A stretch of DNA of 64,000 nt from Tessaracoccus lapidicaptus (GTDB lineage: Bacteria; Actinomycetota; Actinomycetes; Propionibacteriales; Propionibacteriaceae). Of this stretch, positions 1-9,500 are shown in pieces. The position numbers and the translations under genes were made by a program. Under the pieces are notes generated by a model. It had not been told where the DNA came from, made no database searches, and saw nothing but the letters and a program-made list of their open reading frames with translations. The stretch's first letter is position 1. The number at the start of each line of letters is the position of its first letter. The stretch spans positions 154,189-218,188 of the forward strand of contig NZ_MBQD01000024.1 of the NCBI RefSeq assembly GCF_001693815.1. Reading direction: 5' to 3'.

Positions 1-1838
1 AAGAACGTCCGGTCCTGGGGGCGCTTGTAGTCGTCCAGGTCCTCGTTGCCGGAGTCGCCCGCCACGTACATGACGGCCGTGGAGATCTGCCGGGTGTACC
101 CGACGAACCAGGCGGACGTGATGTCGTCGTCGACGCCGTTGGTGCCGGTCTTGCCGGCGACGGGGCGGCCGAGCTCGGCGGCGCGGCGGCCCGTGCCCTC
201 CTGCACCACGGACGTCAGGGCGTCGGTGACGTTCGCGGCGACGTTGCGCTCGATGGTCTGCTCGGGGGTCGCCTCGGCCTCGTACAGCACCTGCCCGTTA
301 CGGTCCTCGACCCGGGCCACCATATGCGTGGTGTGGCGCTGTCCGCCGTTGGCGAGGGTCGCGTACGCGTTGGCCATGTTCAGCGGGCTCACCTCGGCGG
401 CGCCGAGCGCGATGCGGTTGTTGGCGTCCCAGCCGCGGCTACGGGGCGCGCCCGCGTCGTTGGCGGCCTTGATGACCTCGTTGGGCCCGTCGGGGATCTG
501 CTCGGTCATGTCGACGAACGCGGTGTTGATCGACTCGGCGGTCGCCTGCCGCAGCGTCACGGGTCCGTACTCCCACCCGAACTCGTTGCGGACGGTCTTG
601 GTGTCGCCACGTGGGGTGAAGGTGTCGCCGTTGAACAGCGAGTTCAGCGAGAATCCGTTGCGCAGGCCCGCGATGGTGGCGAACGTCTTGAACGTCGAAG
701 CCGCCGGCCGGTCGGTCGTGGCCCAGTTGCGGGAGCTCGAGACGTAGTCGCGGCCGCCGTACATGGCCAGCACCGCGCCGCTGCCCGTGTCGACGGAGGC
801 GATGGCGGCGTGCAGCTGAGCCGCGTCGGGCGAGCCGTCGGCGTCCGCGGCGGCCTGGGCGGTGTACTTCTGCGCGGTCGCGATGGCGGCGGTCTGCATG
901 GTCTTGTCGAGCGTGGTCACGACCTTGAGGCCGCCGCCCTGGATCTCGGCCTCCGTGAAGCCCTGCGCGATCAGTTCGTCCTCGACCGACTTGATGAGGA
1001 AGCCCTTCGGGCCGCCATAGCGGTCGTTGACCGGAACCTCGGGGAACTCCGGCAGCTGCGCGGAGGCGCGGGTGTGCTCAGCGTCCGTGATCACGCCCAT
1101 CTCGAGCATGCCGTCGAGCACGTAGCGGTAGCGACCCAGGAGCCGCTCCACCTTCTCGGGGCCGCCCGACGGGTTGAACCCGGCCGGGTTGTTGAGGATG
1201 GCGGCGAGGGCGGCCGCCTCGTCGACGGTGAGGTCCTTGGCGTCCTTGAGGAAGTAGGACTTCGCGGCGGCCTGGATGCCGTACGCGCCGCGGCCGAAGT
1301 AGATGGTGTTGAGGTAGCCCTCGAGGATCTCCTCCTTGGGCATCTCGCGGCCGATCTTGATGGCGAGGAAGAGCTCCTTGACCTTGCGCGACAGGCGCTG
1401 CCCGGAGTCGAGGTAGAGGATCTTGATGTACTGCTGCGTGATGGTGGAGCCACCCTGCAGCTCGCCGCCCGTCGCGATCGACACGGCGCTGCGCGCGATG
1501 CCGGAGATCGAGAAGCCGGGGTCCTCCCAGAACGACCGGTTCTCCGCCGCGATGACGGCGTCCTTCATCACCTGAGGCATGTCGGCGAAGTCGAGCGTCA
1601 CGCGGTTCTGCACGGCGAGCGACCCCAGCTGGTTGCGCCCGTCGTTGTAGTAGAGAAACGTGGTGTTGGTCTGGAAGTCCGCGTTGGGGTCTGGCAGGTC
1701 CGTCGACGAATAGAGATAGGCGAAGGCACCGAGCCCGGAGAGGCCGAGGATGATGAACGTCACGAGCGCGCCGATGCCGATGCGCTTCCAGATCCGCGAC
1801 TTCTTCCCCGCCGCCCGCTTCGCCTTCGTCCTAGCCAT
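1..1838 (-). CDS. Bifunctional penicillin-binding protein (class A), C-terminus cut by window edge
   Basis: Class A PBP that polymerises glycan strands (GT51) and cross-links peptides (transpeptidase) at the outer face of the membrane. The first 612 residues are visible. A basic N-terminus is followed by one membrane segment (about residues 18-43), then a GT51 domain with the AENRSFWEDPGFS motif and the GGSTITQQ stretch. The transpeptidase domain has STFK (Ser near residue 381), SINTAF (near 436) and GKTGT (near 563). The ATG at 1838 has AGAGGA a few bases upstream. The frame is still open at base 1, so the C-terminus lies outside the window. Family assignment is firm; I cannot tell which paralogue this is (ponA1- or ponA2-like). 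Confidence 0.93.
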   Translation of the reverse strand, partial: MARTKAKRAAGKKSRIWKRIGIGALVTFIILGLSGLGAFAYLYSSTDLPDPNADFQTNTTFLYYNDGRNQLGSLAVQNRVTLDFADMPQVMKDAVIAAENRSFWEDPGFSISGIARSAVSIATGGELQGGSTITQQYIKILYLDSGQRLSRKVKELFLAIKIGREMPKEEILEGYLNTIYFGRGAYGIQAAAKSYFLKDAKDLTVDEAAALAAILNNPAGFNPSGGPEKVERLLGRYRYVLDGMLEMGVITDAEHTRASAQLPEFPEVPVNDRYGGPKGFLIKSVEDELIAQGFTEAEIQGGGLKVVTTLDKTMQTAAIATAQKYTAQAAADADGSPDAAQLHAAIASVDTGSGAVLAMYGGRDYVSSSRNWATTDRPAASTFKTFATIAGLRNGFSLNSLFNGDTFTPRGDTKTVRNEFGWEYGPVTLRQATAESINTAFVDMTEQIPDGPNEVIKAANDAGAPRSRGWDANNRIALGAAEVSPLNMANAYATLANGGQRHTTHMVARVEDRNGQVLYEAEATPEQTIERNVAANVTDALTSVVQEGTGRRAAELGRPVAGKTGTNGVDDDITSAWFVGYTRQISTAVMYVAGDSGNEDLDDYKRPQDRTF

Positions 1839-1923
1839 GCACGTCCTCTACGGTCTCGTGGGTGACGAGCCGCGGCTGCAGCTCGTCCGAACCATCCCGC
1901 GCCGGGACGGGCGCGGATCCCCT

Positions 1924-1950
1924 CCAGCGTAAGCGGCGCCGCCACGCTGG
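1924..1950. other. Stem-loop between PBP gene and small membrane gene
   Basis: CCAGCGT and ACGCTGG form a 7-bp stem whose loop contains GGCGCC. No U-run follows on either strand, so terminator function is doubtful. It lies just downstream of the frameshifted small gene and upstream of the PBP start. Confidence 0.25.
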
Positions 1951-1966
1951 CCAAAGACGGCCGCGC

Positions 1967-2183
1967 TCAGTAGGGGTTGAACATGACGTGGATGATCACG
2001 TACACCCATGCCCCGACGACTCCGGCGCCCACCTGCAGACCCACCCACGTCGGCCGGCGCCGGTCGCCGCGACGCAGCGGCCAGCACGCCCCCGGCGATG
2101 CCGGTGACGGTGTCGACCATGTATAGCCCCTGCGAGTCGAACTCGCCGGCGGCGGCCTGGGCCTCCATGAGTCGCTTGACCAT
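1967..2183 (-). pseudogene. Small membrane protein gene with an apparent frameshift
   Basis: An ATG at 2183 is preceded by a good GGAGGA site and reads MVKRLMEAQAAAGEFDSQG, then a hydrophobic stretch (TGIAGGVLA). Near base 2085 the frame loses sense, while the neighbouring frame continues with LRRGDRRRPTWVG, a second hydrophobic helix (GAGVVGAWVYVIIHV) and a stop after MFNPY. Removing one base joins the two halves into a two-helix protein of about 71 residues. This could be a genuine pseudogene, a sequencing error or a +1 shift. It lies between two envelope genes on the same strand. I do not recognise the family. Confidence 0.5.
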
Positions 2184-2252
2184 GGGTCCTCCGACCACGA
2201 GTAGTACCGACAACGCAAACCTCACGGCCCCCCGAGGCGGCGTTTCGCCAGG

Positions 2253-3140
2253 TCAGACGCCGGGACGTGCCCCCGGAACGCCCGGGAGGATGGGTCCGCG
2301 CACCCCCTCGGCCGCCAACGCCCGCAGGGCACGGGCCCGGGCCTCGCGCATGGGTCCCCACTGCTGGTCCGGGCCGGTCTTGAGCAGGATCTTCAGCACC
2401 ATGGTGCCCTCGCTCATGGAGTCGACGCCCAGAACGGTGGGGTTCTCCAACAACACCTCGGACCACTCGGGCTCCTCCGCCATGGTCCCGACGGCGGCCC
2501 GCAGCACGGACTGTACGCGCTCCGGGTCCTCGTCGATGGCGACTGGGACCTCGACGATCGCCGTCGAGTAGCCCTGGGAGACGTTGCCGAGCGTGAGGAT
2601 CTCGCCGTTGCGGACGTACCAGACCGTCCCGGAGGGGTCGCGCAGCTTCGTGACGCGCAGCGTCACCTCCTGCACCGTCCCCTTGAGGTCGCCGACGTGG
2701 ATGAGGTCACCGACGCCGAATTGGTCCTCGGCCAACATGAAGATGCCGGAGAGGTAGTCCTTGACCAGGGACTGCGCCCCGAAACCGAGCGCGACCCCGC
2801 CGACGCCGGCCGACGCGATGAGCGGGCCCATGGGGACCCCGAATGTCGCGAGGATCGTGAGCACGACCACGAGGATGAGCACGACGTCGACGACGTTGCG
2901 CAGCAACGATCCCAGCGTCTCGACGCGCTGCCGGTGCCGCTCGGCGCTGAGGCCTCCCGCGCGGGCGAGGATCGAGCGGGCCTTGGCACCCAGGTCGCCG
3001 TTGCGGTCCCGCCCGCGCTCGACCAGTGCGGCCACGGAGCGGCGGATCACGTGCCGCAGCACCAGGCGCGTCAGCAACGCGACCACGATGACGATGACGC
3101 TCAGCAGCAGCTTCTCCCAGATGTCAGCCATAGCGCCCAT
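2253..3140 (-). CDS. Mechanosensitive channel, MscS family
   Basis: Small-conductance mechanosensitive channel of about 295 residues in the cytoplasmic membrane, releasing solutes on hypo-osmotic shock. The first helix is near residues 8-25 and two further hydrophobic segments lie near 80-125. The pore-helix region reads ASAGVGGVALGFGAQSLVKD, the Gly/Ala-rich TM3 typical of MscS, and is followed by the beta domain with VGDLIHVGDLKGTVQEV. I chose the ATG at 3140 (MGAMADIW); the ATG at 3131 is an alternative, and no clear ribosome site separates them. The gene is divergent from cca, so the short gap must hold both promoters. Confidence 0.9.
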   Translation of the reverse strand: MGAMADIWEKLLLSVIVIVVALLTRLVLRHVIRRSVAALVERGRDRNGDLGAKARSILARAGGLSAERHRQRVETLGSLLRNVVDVVLILVVVLTILATFGVPMGPLIASAGVGGVALGFGAQSLVKDYLSGIFMLAEDQFGVGDLIHVGDLKGTVQEVTLRVTKLRDPSGTVWYVRNGEILTLGNVSQGYSTAIVEVPVAIDEDPERVQSVLRAAVGTMAEEPEWSEVLLENPTVLGVDSMSEGTMVLKILLKTGPDQQWGPMREARARALRALAAEGVRGPILPGVPGARPGV

Positions 3141-3163
3141 GATGGCGCACGACGGCGACGACG

Positions 3164-3169
3164 TAGACT
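3164..3169 (+). promoter_or_regulatory. -10 element TAGACT for leaderless cca
   Basis: TAGACT is followed by 8 nt and then the GTG at 3178. That spacing puts the transcription start on or next to the start codon, as in actinobacterial leaderless genes. Confidence 0.5.
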
Positions 3170-3177
3170 TCTCGCTT

Positions 3178-4620
3178 GTGCCGAGCCTGACCCATACGCA
3201 GACCAACGCGATGCATGAACTGCTGCGCATCGCGCCGGTGATCGACGACCTCGGCCGGCTCTTCCGCGACGCCGGCCACGAGCTCTACCTGGTGGGGGGT
3301 TCTGTCCGCGACGCGCTCCTCGGGAGCCTGGGCCACGATCTCGACTTCACGACCTCGGCCAGCCCGGACCAGACGCACGACCTGCTGCGCCGGTTCACGC
3401 CGTCGACGTGGGACATCGGGCGCGACTTCGGCACCATCGGCGCCCTCAAGCGCGCCGAGGACCAGGAGTGGCAGATCGAGATCACCACGTTCCGGGCCGA
3501 CATCTATCGCAGCGAGTCACGCAAGCCGGAGGTCGCCTTCGGCGACACGATCGACGGCGACCTCGTGCGCCGCGACTTCACCGTCAACGCCATGGCCGTC
3601 GACGTCACCACCCGCACCTTCGTCGACCCCTACGGGGGCCTCGGCGACCTGGCCGACGGCATCCTGCGCACCCCGTCCACCCCGGAGCACTCGTTCTCGG
3701 ACGACCCGCTGCGGATGATGCGCGCGGCGCGCTTCGCCTCGCGGCTCGGCTTCCAGGTGGCGCCCGAGGTGGTGCGCGCCATGACGGAGATGGCCGAGCG
3801 CATCCAGATCGTGTCCGCGGAACGGATCCAGGCGGAGTTGTCGGGCCTGCTACTCACGGACTCGCCGCGAGTGGGGCTGGACCTGCTGGTGAGCACGGGC
3901 ATCGCGGACCTGATCCTGCCTGAGCTGCCGGCTCTGCAGCTGGAGCTCGACGAACACGCCCGCCACAAGGACGTCTACCAGCACACGCTGACGGTGCTGG
4001 ACCAGGCGATCGAGTTGGAGAAGGCCCGGGGACACGCGCCAGACCTCGTCAACCGGCTCGCGGCGCTGCTGCACGACATCGGCAAGCCCGCCACCCGGCG
4101 CTTCGAGGGCCCGAAGGTGACGTTCCACCACCACGACATCGTGGGCGCGAAGCTGGCCACCAAGCGGCTCAAAGCCCTCAACTTCCCCACGCAGGTGGTC
4201 AAGTCGGTGGCGAAGCTCATCGAGCTGCACCTGCGGTTCCACGGCTACTCCGAGGGCGCCTGGACCGACTCCGCGGTGCGCCGCTACGTGCGCGACGCCG
4301 GCGACGAGCTGGAGCGCCTCCACATGCTGACCCGCGCGGACTGCACGACCCGCAACCGGCAGCGCGCCACCCGGCTGCGCCGCGCCTACGAGGAGTTGGA
4401 GTGGCGCATCGACGAGCTCGCCTCGCAGGAGGAGCTGGCCGCGCTGCGCCCGCACCTCGACGGCACCGAGATCATGGCTGTGCTGGGCATCGGTCCCGGG
4501 CGGGTCGTGGGCGAGGCGTACGCCTTCCTGCTGGAGCACCGGACCGAGCACGGCCCGGTCGCGCACGACGAGGCGGTCGAGCTGCTGCGCCGGTGGTGGG
4601 CCGATCGCGGCGAGCGGTGA
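3178..4620 (+). CDS. cca: CCA tRNA nucleotidyltransferase
   Basis: Adds or repairs the 3'-CCA end of tRNA using CTP and ATP. The protein is 480 residues. The nucleotidyltransferase core has GGSVRDALLG (near residue 40) and the metal pair in HDLDF (near 54), followed by RRDFTVNAMA. The middle has the tRNA-binding region DDPLRMMRAARFASRLGF. An HD domain follows (LLHDIGKP near 300, then HHHD). I chose the GTG at 3178 because a TAGACT box lies 8 nt upstream and because mycobacterial homologues have a short N-terminal extension; the ATG at 3211 is the alternative. The order cca-DUF6049-murJ matches the conserved Rv3907c-Rv3909-Rv3910 neighbourhood. Confidence 0.93.
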   Translation: MPSLTHTQTNAMHELLRIAPVIDDLGRLFRDAGHELYLVGGSVRDALLGSLGHDLDFTTSASPDQTHDLLRRFTPSTWDIGRDFGTIGALKRAEDQEWQIEITTFRADIYRSESRKPEVAFGDTIDGDLVRRDFTVNAMAVDVTTRTFVDPYGGLGDLADGILRTPSTPEHSFSDDPLRMMRAARFASRLGFQVAPEVVRAMTEMAERIQIVSAERIQAELSGLLLTDSPRVGLDLLVSTGIADLILPELPALQLELDEHARHKDVYQHTLTVLDQAIELEKARGHAPDLVNRLAALLHDIGKPATRRFEGPKVTFHHHDIVGAKLATKRLKALNFPTQVVKSVAKLIELHLRFHGYSEGAWTDSAVRRYVRDAGDELERLHMLTRADCTTRNRQRATRLRRAYEELEWRIDELASQEELAALRPHLDGTEIMAVLGIGPGRVVGEAYAFLLEHRTEHGPVAHDEAVELLRRWWADRGER

Positions 4621-4645
4621 CGGCCGCCGCCGCGGCGGCGGCATC

Positions 4646-4651
4646 TACGAT
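4646..4651 (+). promoter_or_regulatory. -10 element TACGAT for leaderless DUF6049 gene
   Basis: TACGAT is followed by 6 nt and the GTG at 4658, so a leaderless transcript is predicted even though cca ends only 38 bases upstream of that GTG. Confidence 0.5.
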
Positions 4652-4657
4652 GGGACG

Positions 4658-6553
4658 GTGATGGTCGGTCGGTGGGTGCGCGCGCTGCTCGTCGCGACCC
4701 TCCTCGCAGTGACCGGGCTGGCCCTGCCGCGACCCGCCGCCGCGGCGGGCGACCTCCTCGAGGTGGAGCTCACCGCCGTGTCGACCCCCACCCTGAACCT
4801 GTCGGACCCGACACAGGTCGTGGAGCTTTCCGGGACGCTCACCAACGTCTCCACCGAACCCATCCGCTACGTCAACGTGCACTTCTGGCGGCTGAGCACC
4901 GCCCTCACGACGCCGGCTCAGCTCGACGCGGCCGTCGCGGAGGTCCCGCTCGGGGCCCGTCTGGTCGACGAGGCCGCGGGGAACCTGCACATCCTCACCC
5001 GCGAGGACGAGTTCGCGCCCGGGCAGCGGGCGGACTTCCAGGTCCGCGCCACCGTCGCGCAGCTCACCACCGGCCAGTACGCCTTCCCGCGTGACGAGGC
5101 GGCCTACCTCCTCGGCGTGCAGGTCCGTGGGATCCCCGCCTCCGGCGGGAACCAGGTCGTCGGGGAGGACCAGGTCGTCGTGGCCGCGACGACGACGCAG
5201 CCCGAGGTCAGCACCGTCGTGGAGCTCACCGCGCCGCCGTCGTGGCTTCCCACCGGCGAATTCCTCGACGACTCCCTCACCGACGAGCTCTCCGGCCGGC
5301 TCGACACGCTGCTGACCAGCGCTGAGCGCGACGGCGTGGTGGCGGCCGTGGACCCGGCGCTTCTCGAGGCGGTGACCCGGATGGCCGACGAGCACGTAGT
5401 CGCCGGCGTCGGCCGGTCCGGCAGCGGGGTCGCGCTGCGCTGGGCGGACCGCGTCGCGGCGCTGGCCGCCGCGGACCGGCTGTGGCGGCTCCCCTACGGC
5501 GACCCGGACCTGGTCCGCGCGCGGGCCACGGAGCGCCTCGAGCAGGTGTGGGCGGCCGCCGACACCGCGACCCCTGCGCCCTGGCGCGACCTGCCGCTCG
5601 CGGCGATCGTCGGTGCAGGTGCCGACGCAGGGCTGATCGCCGCCCTGACGGGGGCGGACACCGTCGTGGTCGTCGGCGCCGACGGCGCCACGGCCGGCTC
5701 GCCGGCGGTGCTGGGCGCCGGATCCTCCGCCACGGTGGCCGCGCTGCCCGAGGGGGTCCGAGCCGGCCGCATGGTGGCCGACGCCCTCGTGGCGGACGCC
5801 CCGCCCCTGCGGCTGGTCACCACGGAGGCGGAAGCGGCCCTCGACGCCGCCGCCGACGACGCCCTGCGACGCATCCGGCCCGCGGCCCCCGAGGACTCGA
5901 CGATCACCTGGCCCGCCGCGGCCGCCACCGAGCCGTGGCCGGCCCTCGCGGAGGCGCTCGACGAAGCGGGCGACACCGCGGAGTTCCGGCGCGAACTCAT
6001 GGGGGCCGAGGAGCCCGCCGACCTGACCCGCCTGACCGCCCTGTCCTTCTCGTCGGGGTTCCGGGCCGAGGCCGACGCCGTCACCTACGTCGCCGCCACC
6101 ACCCCCGCCCGCGTGGACGCCTCCCGCATCACCCTGAAGGCGGCGCAGTCCTTCGTCATGGGATCGCGCACCAACACGTTCCCGGCCACCGTCACCAACG
6201 GGCTCGGCATCCCGATCCAGGTGCGGATCGAGTTCGCCTCCGACGCGCCGCAGCGCATCCGCGTCCCCGCCGTGGGGCCGGTCACCGTCGCGCCCGGCGA
6301 GTCGGCCACCGTCGACATCACTCCGGAGGCCTCCGCGAACGGCGTCACGATCGTGCGCGCCCAGTTGACCACGATCGACGGCACTCCCCTTGGGGCGCCG
6401 GTGCCGATCGAGATCACGGCCACCGACTTCGGGCGCGTCGGCTGGATCATCATCGTCGTATCGGGTGCAGTGGTGGTCGGGGGCACCGCCCTGCGCATCC
6501 GAGCCGTGCAGCGCGAACGGGCCTTGAAGGAGAACCGTGAGTCAAGTCAGTAG
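4658..6553 (+). CDS. DUF6049 family exported membrane protein
   Basis: Actinobacterial envelope protein of 631 residues found between cca and murJ (the Rv3909 position). It has an N-terminal signal peptide ending near AAAAG. The large extracytoplasmic part opens with an Ig-like region (VVELSGTLTNVSTEPIRYVNVH) and ends with a second beta-rich domain (about residues 490-585). One C-terminal helix (WIIIVVSGAVVVGGTAL) anchors it, followed by a short basic tail. It probably works with MurJ in envelope assembly; this is inferred from context and the molecular role is not known to me. The start is GTG-ATG; the GTG fits the TACGAT box. Its 3' end overlaps murJ by 17 nt, which suggests translational coupling. 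Confidence 0.85.
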   Translation: MMVGRWVRALLVATLLAVTGLALPRPAAAAGDLLEVELTAVSTPTLNLSDPTQVVELSGTLTNVSTEPIRYVNVHFWRLSTALTTPAQLDAAVAEVPLGARLVDEAAGNLHILTREDEFAPGQRADFQVRATVAQLTTGQYAFPRDEAAYLLGVQVRGIPASGGNQVVGEDQVVVAATTTQPEVSTVVELTAPPSWLPTGEFLDDSLTDELSGRLDTLLTSAERDGVVAAVDPALLEAVTRMADEHVVAGVGRSGSGVALRWADRVAALAAADRLWRLPYGDPDLVRARATERLEQVWAAADTATPAPWRDLPLAAIVGAGADAGLIAALTGADTVVVVGADGATAGSPAVLGAGSSATVAALPEGVRAGRMVADALVADAPPLRLVTTEAEAALDAAADDALRRIRPAAPEDSTITWPAAAATEPWPALAEALDEAGDTAEFRRELMGAEEPADLTRLTALSFSSGFRAEADAVTYVAATTPARVDASRITLKAAQSFVMGSRTNTFPATVTNGLGIPIQVRIEFASDAPQRIRVPAVGPVTVAPGESATVDITPEASANGVTIVRAQLTTIDGTPLGAPVPIEITATDFGRVGWIIIVVSGAVVVGGTALRIRAVQRERALKENRESSQ

Positions 6554-9500
6554 CACCAAGAAGCTGGTCGGCGCGGGCGCCATCATGGCGTCGGGAACGA
6601 TGATCTCGCGCGTCCTCGGCGTCATCCGCGTGATGCTCATCGCGTTCATCCTCGGCAACGGCACGCGCCAGGCCGACATGCTGGGCCTGGCCACCATGGT
6701 GCCCAACTCGCTCTACATCCTGTTCGCCGGCGGCGCCCTCAACACCGTGCTGGTGCCGCAGATCGTCCGCGCCATCAAGAACGACGACGACGGCGGCGAG
6801 GCGTACACCAACCGCATCATGACGGCCTTCATGCTGATCGTCACGGCCGTCGCGGTCGTGGTGACCATCGCCGCGCCGGTGGTGACCGCCATCTACACCT
6901 CCGAGGAGTGGCGCCAGCCCGGGCTGTCGGCGCAGTACGCGTCGATGATCGCGCTGACGTACCTGACCCTCCCGCAGATCTTTTTCTACGGGGCGTTCTT
7001 CCTGCTGGGCCAGGTGCTCAACGCGCGTGACAAGTTCGGTCCCATGATGTGGGCGCCCATCGCCAACAACGTGATCTCGATCATCGTGCTCGGGCTGTAC
7101 TTCGTCGTCTGGGGCAACGGCCAGGACCACGGCGGCGCGTTCACCACTCCCCAGGTGCTGGTCCTCGGCCTGGGCTCCACCCTCGGGATCGCGGCCCAGA
7201 CGCTCGTCATGCTGCCGTACGTCCGGCGGGTCGGCTTCCGGATCCGCCCGCGCTTCGATCTCAAGGGCACCGGGCTCGGCCACACGTTCGCGCTCACCAA
7301 GTGGACCATGGGGTTCGTCGCGGTCAACCAGGTGTCGCTCATGGTCGTCAACCGCCTGGCCACCTCCGCCACCGCGGGCGGCCACGGCGCCGGCGTCACG
7401 GTGTACGCCAACGCCCATCTGCTGTGGATCCTCCCGCACTCCCTCATCACGGTGTCCCTCGCCACAGCGATGCTGCCCAACGCCTCCCGGCTGGCCGCGC
7501 AGGGCGACCTCGACGGCGTCGCGGCGGAGTTCACCAAGACGGTGCGGCTGGCGCTGGTGGCGATCGTGCCCGCGACCGTCGCCTTCATCGCGCTCGCGCA
7601 GCCCATGGCGGGACTGCTGTTCGGCCACGGCACCGGCGCCGAGGATGCGGGCTGGATCGCGTGGGCCCTCATGGCCTTCGCGCTCGGGCTCATCCCGTTC
7701 ACGCTGCAGTTCGTGTGCCTGCGCACCTTCTACGCCCTGGAGGACACCCGCACGCCGTTCTTCCTGCAGATCGTCATCGCCGGCCTGAACATCGTGGGCG
7801 CGATCGCGCTGGTGTGGGCGGTCGGGTCCGACGAGTGGATCGCCGCGGCACTGGCGCTGGCCTACTCGCTGGCCTACCTCATCGGGGTCGGCGTGACCTG
7901 GCGCACGCTGCACTCCAGGGTGCCGGGACTCGACGGCCGAGCCCTGGCCCTGCACCTGGTGCGGCTGCTGCTGGGGGCCGCCATCGGTGGCGCCGCGGCG
8001 TACGCGGCGGCCCGGTGGCTGACCGACGTCATCGAGCAGCGGATCCTCGGGCAGATCGCCGCCATAGCGGCGGGCGGGCTGCTGATCCTCGGCGGTTTCC
8101 TGCTGGTGGGCAAGCTCCTGCACGTCAAGGAGTTGGCCAGCCTGTCGGAGCTCGTGGGGAGCCGGTTCGGGCGGCGGAGGCCGGTCACGGAACCGGCCGA
8201 CGACGCCGTCGTGGCAGTGCCGCGCGGCTCGTCGCACCCGTCGGACGACTACCCGACAGACGTCCTTCCCGCAGTCCGCGCCGACATGATCGACTCCTTC
8301 GACACCGGCCCGGCCACCGTGGTGCGCAACCGCCCCCTGGTGGGCGACCACCGGTTCCCCGGCCCCAGCGCGGCGGAGCCCGACCCCTGGGCGGATGCCC
8401 CCGACGCGTGGACCCGCGAGCCCGACGCGTGGGACGAGGAGCCGGATGACGCCGTCGCCGGCGGATCACCGGCGGAGGCTGAGGCGCCGATGGGCGCGGA
8501 CCCGGTGGATCTGCCCCCGGTCGCGGCCGGGCTCGCCGACGAGCCGACGGGCGCGCTGGACCTGCCCGGGCTGTTCCGCGAGGAGCCGGCCGTGGGCGCC
8601 GTCGAGGCGGGCACGCTGCTCAGCACCCGCTACGAGCTGGTGGAGGCGCTGGGTGACAGCGCGGGCTCCGGCACGTGGCGCGCCCACGACCAGGTGCTCT
8701 CCCGGGACGTGGTGGTCCACGTCGTGGCCCCCGGCGACCCGCGCATCCCCGACCTGATGCTCGCCGCGCGCAAGGGCGCGGTGGCCACGGACTCCCGTTT
8801 CCTCCGCGTCCTGGACGCTGATGAGGTAATCGACCCCGACATGGGGGTGGGTGCCTTCGTCGTGCGCGAGTACGCGCCCGGCCGCTCCCTCACCGAGCTG
8901 CTGGCCGCGGGGCCGCTCAGCGCCCTGGAGGCCGCCCACATCGTGCGCGAGCTCGCTGACGCGCTGGTCGCCGTGCACGCCCAGGGGCTGTTCCACGAGC
9001 GGATCTCGCCCGACGCCGTCATCATCACGACGGCAGGGGCGGTGCGGCTCGGGGGCTTCGGCGTCGACGCCGCCCTCACCCGGGGCGACGGGCCGGAGTC
9101 GGCATGGTCGACGCGGGAGCGCTCGGACGTCGTGGGGCTCGCCGCGCTGCTGTACGCGTCCCTCGTGCGCCGCTGGCCCGGGGGCGCGGCGTTCGGCATG
9201 CCGCCCGCCCCCATCGTCGCGGGGGAGACGGCGCCGCCCCACCAGGTGCAGGCCGGGATCTCGCCGGCACTGGACCGGATCTGCACCGCAGCCCTGACCC
9301 AGCGCGGGTCCGCGGGGGATCCGCGGATCACGTCGGTGGCGCAGCTCGCCGACGCGCTGTCCGCCGTGCTCGGCACCGCCAACGCGTCGCCGGACCTTGA
9401 GGAACGGGTCCGAGCCCTGGATGCCGCCGACCCGGGCACCGCCACCGCCCCCCGCGCGGCCGCCGCCACGGCCATCTGGACGCCGGTGCGCGAGCAGCGT

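Noticed and set aside
324..1865. Long plus-strand open frame of 513 codons
   Set aside because: It lies antisense to the PBP gene, is Arg/Gly/Leu-rich with no domain text, and is a by-product of high GC.
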